A DNA stretch of 64,000 nucleotides, taken from NCBI RefSeq assembly GCF_964019385.1, contig NC_088646.1, positions 10,033,580 through 10,097,579 on the forward strand, read 5' to 3'. Below are positions 60,553-64,000 of this stretch, one piece after another. This DNA comes from Sycon ciliatum (lineage: Eukaryota; Porifera; Calcarea; Leucosolenida; Sycettidae). The stretch's first letter is position 1. Every line of letters begins with the position of its first letter. Below the pieces are notes generated by a model. It saw only the letters and a program-made list of their open reading frames with translations. It ran no database searches and had not been told where the DNA came from. A program made the translations under genes and the position numbers.

Positions 60553-62773
60553 ATGCCGGTGTTTTTTCTCAAGCCAGAGAATGCTCTCAAAAGAGCGAAT
60601 GGTAAGTGGATTGCAGCCGGATTACGGCGGAAATTTGGCGTTGCACTTGTTATCCGACACCTGGTTTTTCGCCTTGGTTTCTTTTCATTTTGTAGAGTTC
60701 CTCGAAGTCGGGAAGAAGGAGCCCGCACTTGACGCACTTGCCGATGTGATAAAGAGCAAAAAACATAGACAATGGCAGAAGGTACACGAGGAGATCATGG
60801 AGAAGTATCTCACTCTCTGCGTGGAGTTGAGAAGAGGACACTTGGCCAAAGAAGGTCTATATCAGTACAAACTTATTACTCAGCAAGTTAGCATTGCTTC
60901 GCTGGAGGACAGTGTCCGCTTCTTCCTGAGGCTGGCCAACGAGAAGGCTGAGGATGCCCGTAAAAACTCGCAGCAAGTGGTGAAAGATGGACAGATTGTA
61001 CTGGATGTGGACGACTTAGACCATATTCAGACTCCTGAAAGGTGAACATTTCAGTTGTGAAAATGACACACAGTCGTTGCAACTACATGTAGTTGTTGGC
61101 AGAGCTATTTGGACGCATACGTCACCACATTTCCAACACAGGGTGGACTAGTGAATGCACTTACTAGTAGCTGTGGAATGTCATGCATTCTCCTGCCATG
61201 TGTATGTCATGTAACAACTAATGCTTCAAACACGTATACATGACTGTACGGTAATTCGCATCACGACTCACCGACGAGAACTCACATCCAGTGTTGCTTA
61301 GTCCATGTTATAGCCGTGCTCATGGATCCGTTCTCACATAGGACAGCGTAATGGATTGCTGCAAGGTGTACTCTGACATTGGTGCCACTACATGCTTGTT
61401 CTGCAGTGCTGCTCATTAAAATCAAACCTCTTCCGATACATCAGACTAAGAAATAGAACAAGCCTCAAGCTCTTTACAGCACAATTCCAAAGTTCCCACG
61501 AGTGCTTTCATTGCCTTCTCTTAAGGTGGATACAGGCAGAAGAAGAAACTAAGCAGTACAGTAACTTTTGAACAATGTGTAACGTTAAGTGCTATATACA
61601 GCAATGCGTAGGTTGGTGAGAACAAACACTGACAAAGGTGTAAAGTATTGCTCCGGAAGCACGTAGAAGCGTAGCACATCTACAGTTCTTCTCTAGTGGT
61701 TCCTGTGGGAAGAGGTAGGAAGAAGTGTGATCAGCGGGATATGCGTTGTGATAGCAGTAGACGACAAATGAACCGGCTTTTTGCTCCTTTTTCTGTGTTT
61801 GTTCTCGCTAATCTAGCTACTGGTGCTTCCGTCACCTGTACATGCACTGTTTATTAGTTGAAAAGGCGACGAGGAGACAATAACTTTATCAATGCGATTA
61901 ATAGTATTAGTGAAGCGGACATTACAAAATGATGAATGAGAATACATGTATCTAAAATGGTTGTTCCTAATCGATTTTCTTGAGACTATCATCAGGGAAA
62001 ATCGTCTCACAATAGAGGCTATACGGAGAAACAAACTATGTACTAATAGGTTATTGGATAGTGGGAAGTATACAAGGTTCCTCACTCACAGTTCCTCACT
62101 CTATCACATTCACCTGCTTCCACGCCTTCATTTCACTCACCTTATGTAGTAGCTCACACCGTCGGGAACACTCTCACATCTTTTCTTCTAATTTCTTTCG
62201 TCTTCTCTCCCACTTTAGTTTTTTCACACCTCACCTTGTATACTTCCCACTATCCAATAACCTATTAGTACATAGTTTGTTTCTCCGTATAGCCTCTATT
62301 GTGAGACGATTTTCCCTGATGATAGTCTCAAGAAAATCGATTAGGAACAACCATTTTAGATACATGTATTCTCATTCATCATTTTGTAATGTCCGCTTCA
62401 CTAATACTATTAATCGCATTGATGTTTATTAGTTGTTGTACTGGTTAGGTTCTTCTTCTACCTGTATCCACCTGAAGAGAGGGCAATGGAAGAACTTGTG
62501 GAAACTTTGGAATGTGGCATACAAAAAGCCTGAAGCTTGTTTTATTCCTTTCTCTGATAGTTCTTTTGTCTGCTAGAGAAGTATTCACGTATCTTGAGAT
62601 GGAGCTGGTCATTGTGCATTCGTAGCATTGAGGACACTGGACTGTGCACCTCGTACAGGCTGGTTGCTTATTCACGAGTCTGGATTTCATTGAGCTGGGC
62701 GTCACCAGTACACATACTGTAGACCCGTATGCTATACACCATGATATGCTTGTCTTGATCCGTTTTCATGTTT

Positions 62774-62812
<39 letters not shown>

Positions 62813-63936
62813 CTGTCTCCACTTGCACATACTTGTGTCCCCTACCCCAGTCTGCTGCTTAGCGCGGTGAGTGCTGAAGACACACAGGCACGTACTGACC
62901 GTGTTCTGCTTACACCCTGGGTCAAGTTCCTCTGGGAGGCCTATCGCAGTGTGCTGGATCTTCTACGTAACAACGCCAAGGTGGAGAAGATCTACCATGA
63001 AGTAGCAAAGGAAGGTGAGCAACACAATGGAAGTTCTGATTGATATGCTTATTCAGTTTTTCTCCCTTTGGGCTGTCTGCTGAACCGAGTGTTGAATTGA
63101 AGTGGACTCCAGAATGGAATACTATTATACAATGACCAGAATGCTGTGTATACTCGTAAAATGTGATCACTTTACTGTGTGTCTTTGTAATTTGATCACG
63201 TGCAGCTTTCAAGTTCTGCATCGACTATGGACGTCGCACTGAGTTCCGCAAGCTGTGTGATAACGTAAGAGACTTAAGAGTGGCAAGGCGTACACTGTTA
63301 GTCTGTACATCATGGCTGGCACTGTGCACACTCTGCTCTAGCTGTCTCATCACTTGCACTGGCAACTTACAGCATACTTACCAACCCAAGCCAAGGGAAG
63401 ATCTCTGGATACCCGGGGGGGGGGGGGGGGGGGGGGTCTGAATGGGATTCATCGACATAGGACCTACTGCAAGTACATGCATAGAATCACCGCTTGACCT
63501 TATTTGCGCTTAAATTCTCTGATTCCACAAGCACCTTACCACACTATATCAAGAACATTCATTGAGTTTTTGTAATCATTGCTGTCTGATGATCGCCACA
63601 GGCGTGAAACTAGGAGTCACAGCCAACCCAAGCTCCGTATCCCATTCTTTTCCTTTTGTAGGACCTACTGTATAAATCCCACTCTGCTGGGAACATGTAC
63701 TTGTAAGTTCTTGCGTGTCACCAGTGGGAATTCATTTTTAATCGTGTTTTCTTGTTTGTATCTGTGTGTGTTTGTGTTTGTGTACACTGGCACAGCTTCG
63801 TCAGCACTTGCAGCACATCCAAACCTACCAGAATCAGTCGAACAGTGTCAACCTCAACTCGCCAGAGAGCATGCAGCTGCATGTCGAGACTCGCCTGCAG
63901 CAGCTGGACACTGCCATTGGCCTGGACCTGTGGCAG
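60553..63936 (+). CDS. EIF3A: Eukaryotic translation initiation factor 3 subunit A, 5' exons
   Basis: Five coding exons, all in phase: 60553-60601, 60696-61041, 62851-63014, 63206-63264 and 63796-63936. The gene runs off the right edge with an intact donor at 63937. The protein starts [20 protein letters not shown], nearly the animal eIF3a N-terminus. It continues with [90 protein letters not shown] and [19 protein letters not shown]. eIF3a is the large scaffold of the eIF3 complex that brings mRNA and the 43S subunit together in the cytoplasm. Only about 250 of the roughly 1000 or more residues usual for the family are present; the PCI domain and the charged C-terminal repeats lie outside the window. 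The ATG choice is set by similarity at the very N-terminus. Confidence 0.96.
61861..62422. mobile_element. LINE 3' end with internal inversion, in EIF3A intron 2
   Basis: Two nearly identical arms (about 61890-62079 and 62236-62422) face each other around a CT-rich spacer of about 155 bases. Each arm codes the same peptide, [20 protein letters not shown] followed by [17 protein letters not shown], which resembles the C-terminal end of LINE ORF2 proteins. TGTTTATTAGTTG, 13 bases, is repeated exactly at 61848-61860 and 62423-62435. Such a long duplication is typical of LINE insertion. Confidence 0.7.
62777..62813. repeat. CT and CTAT microsatellite before an EIF3A exon
   Basis: (CT)n followed by (ATCT)n, about 40 bases before the acceptor at 62850. 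Confidence 0.9.
63414..63436. repeat. Poly-G run of about 22 bases
   Basis: An almost uninterrupted run of G in an EIF3A intron, the longest of more than a dozen G or C runs in the window. Confidence 0.95.
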
Positions 63937-64000
63937 GTATGTACATGCACGCGTAGATGGCATCGGTGCAGACAATTGCTCCGTGATGCTGTACCACTTG

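Overview
The window is animal nuclear DNA. It has short coding exons with GT-AG introns in consistent phases, a TALE-class homeobox gene, an eIF2-alpha kinase gene, the 5' part of the eIF3a gene, and very dense small inverted-repeat transposons, SINE and LINE fragments and microsatellites. The gene content and compactness suggest an invertebrate; a sponge or another early-branching animal is plausible, but nothing here proves it.

Four protein-coding genes can be supported. (1) Bases 4317-33484, plus strand: a PERK-type (EIF2AK3) eIF2-alpha kinase. The kinase domain, spread over exons between 20204 and 33484, is unmistakable. Upstream, phase-consistent exons give a signal peptide, a Ser/Thr/Gln-rich region and a membrane segment, but no recognisable PERK lumenal beta-propeller. 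(2) Bases 33805-35978, minus strand: an Iroquois-like TALE homeobox gene that converges on the kinase gene, with only 320 bases between the two stop codons. (3) Bases 51297-57359, plus strand: a five-exon, probably secreted, cysteine-rich Ig-like protein in which every intron is phase 1. (4) From 60553 to beyond the right edge, plus strand: EIF3A, with its first five coding exons present.

The rest is repeats. The kinase introns are packed with mobile elements. These include pogo/Tigger-like and other TA-flanked elements, hAT-like elements with 8-base target duplications, 850-base palindromes flanked by TTAA, a short LTR-like fossil, tRNA-derived SINE pieces, and a 3.3 kb inverted-repeat element that sits exactly where a kinase exon should end. 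The 36-51 kb and 57.4-60.5 kb stretches are intergenic and hold a LINE 3' end, a MITE with perfect 73-base ends, an inverted-repeat element and microsatellites.

The least expected signal is a swarm of tiny hairpins of roughly 20-45 bases. Their half-stems begin CAAGAGT or CAGGGAGT, they are scattered over the whole window, and several are flanked by exact 7- or 8-base direct repeats. They look like transposed insertions consisting of little more than two fused terminal repeats.

Kinase, eIF3a and homeobox genes show no operon-like relation; each appears to be an independent transcription unit. The kinase would phosphorylate eIF2-alpha during ER stress and eIF3a is a scaffold of the initiation factor eIF3, so both act on translation initiation, but their proximity need not be functional.
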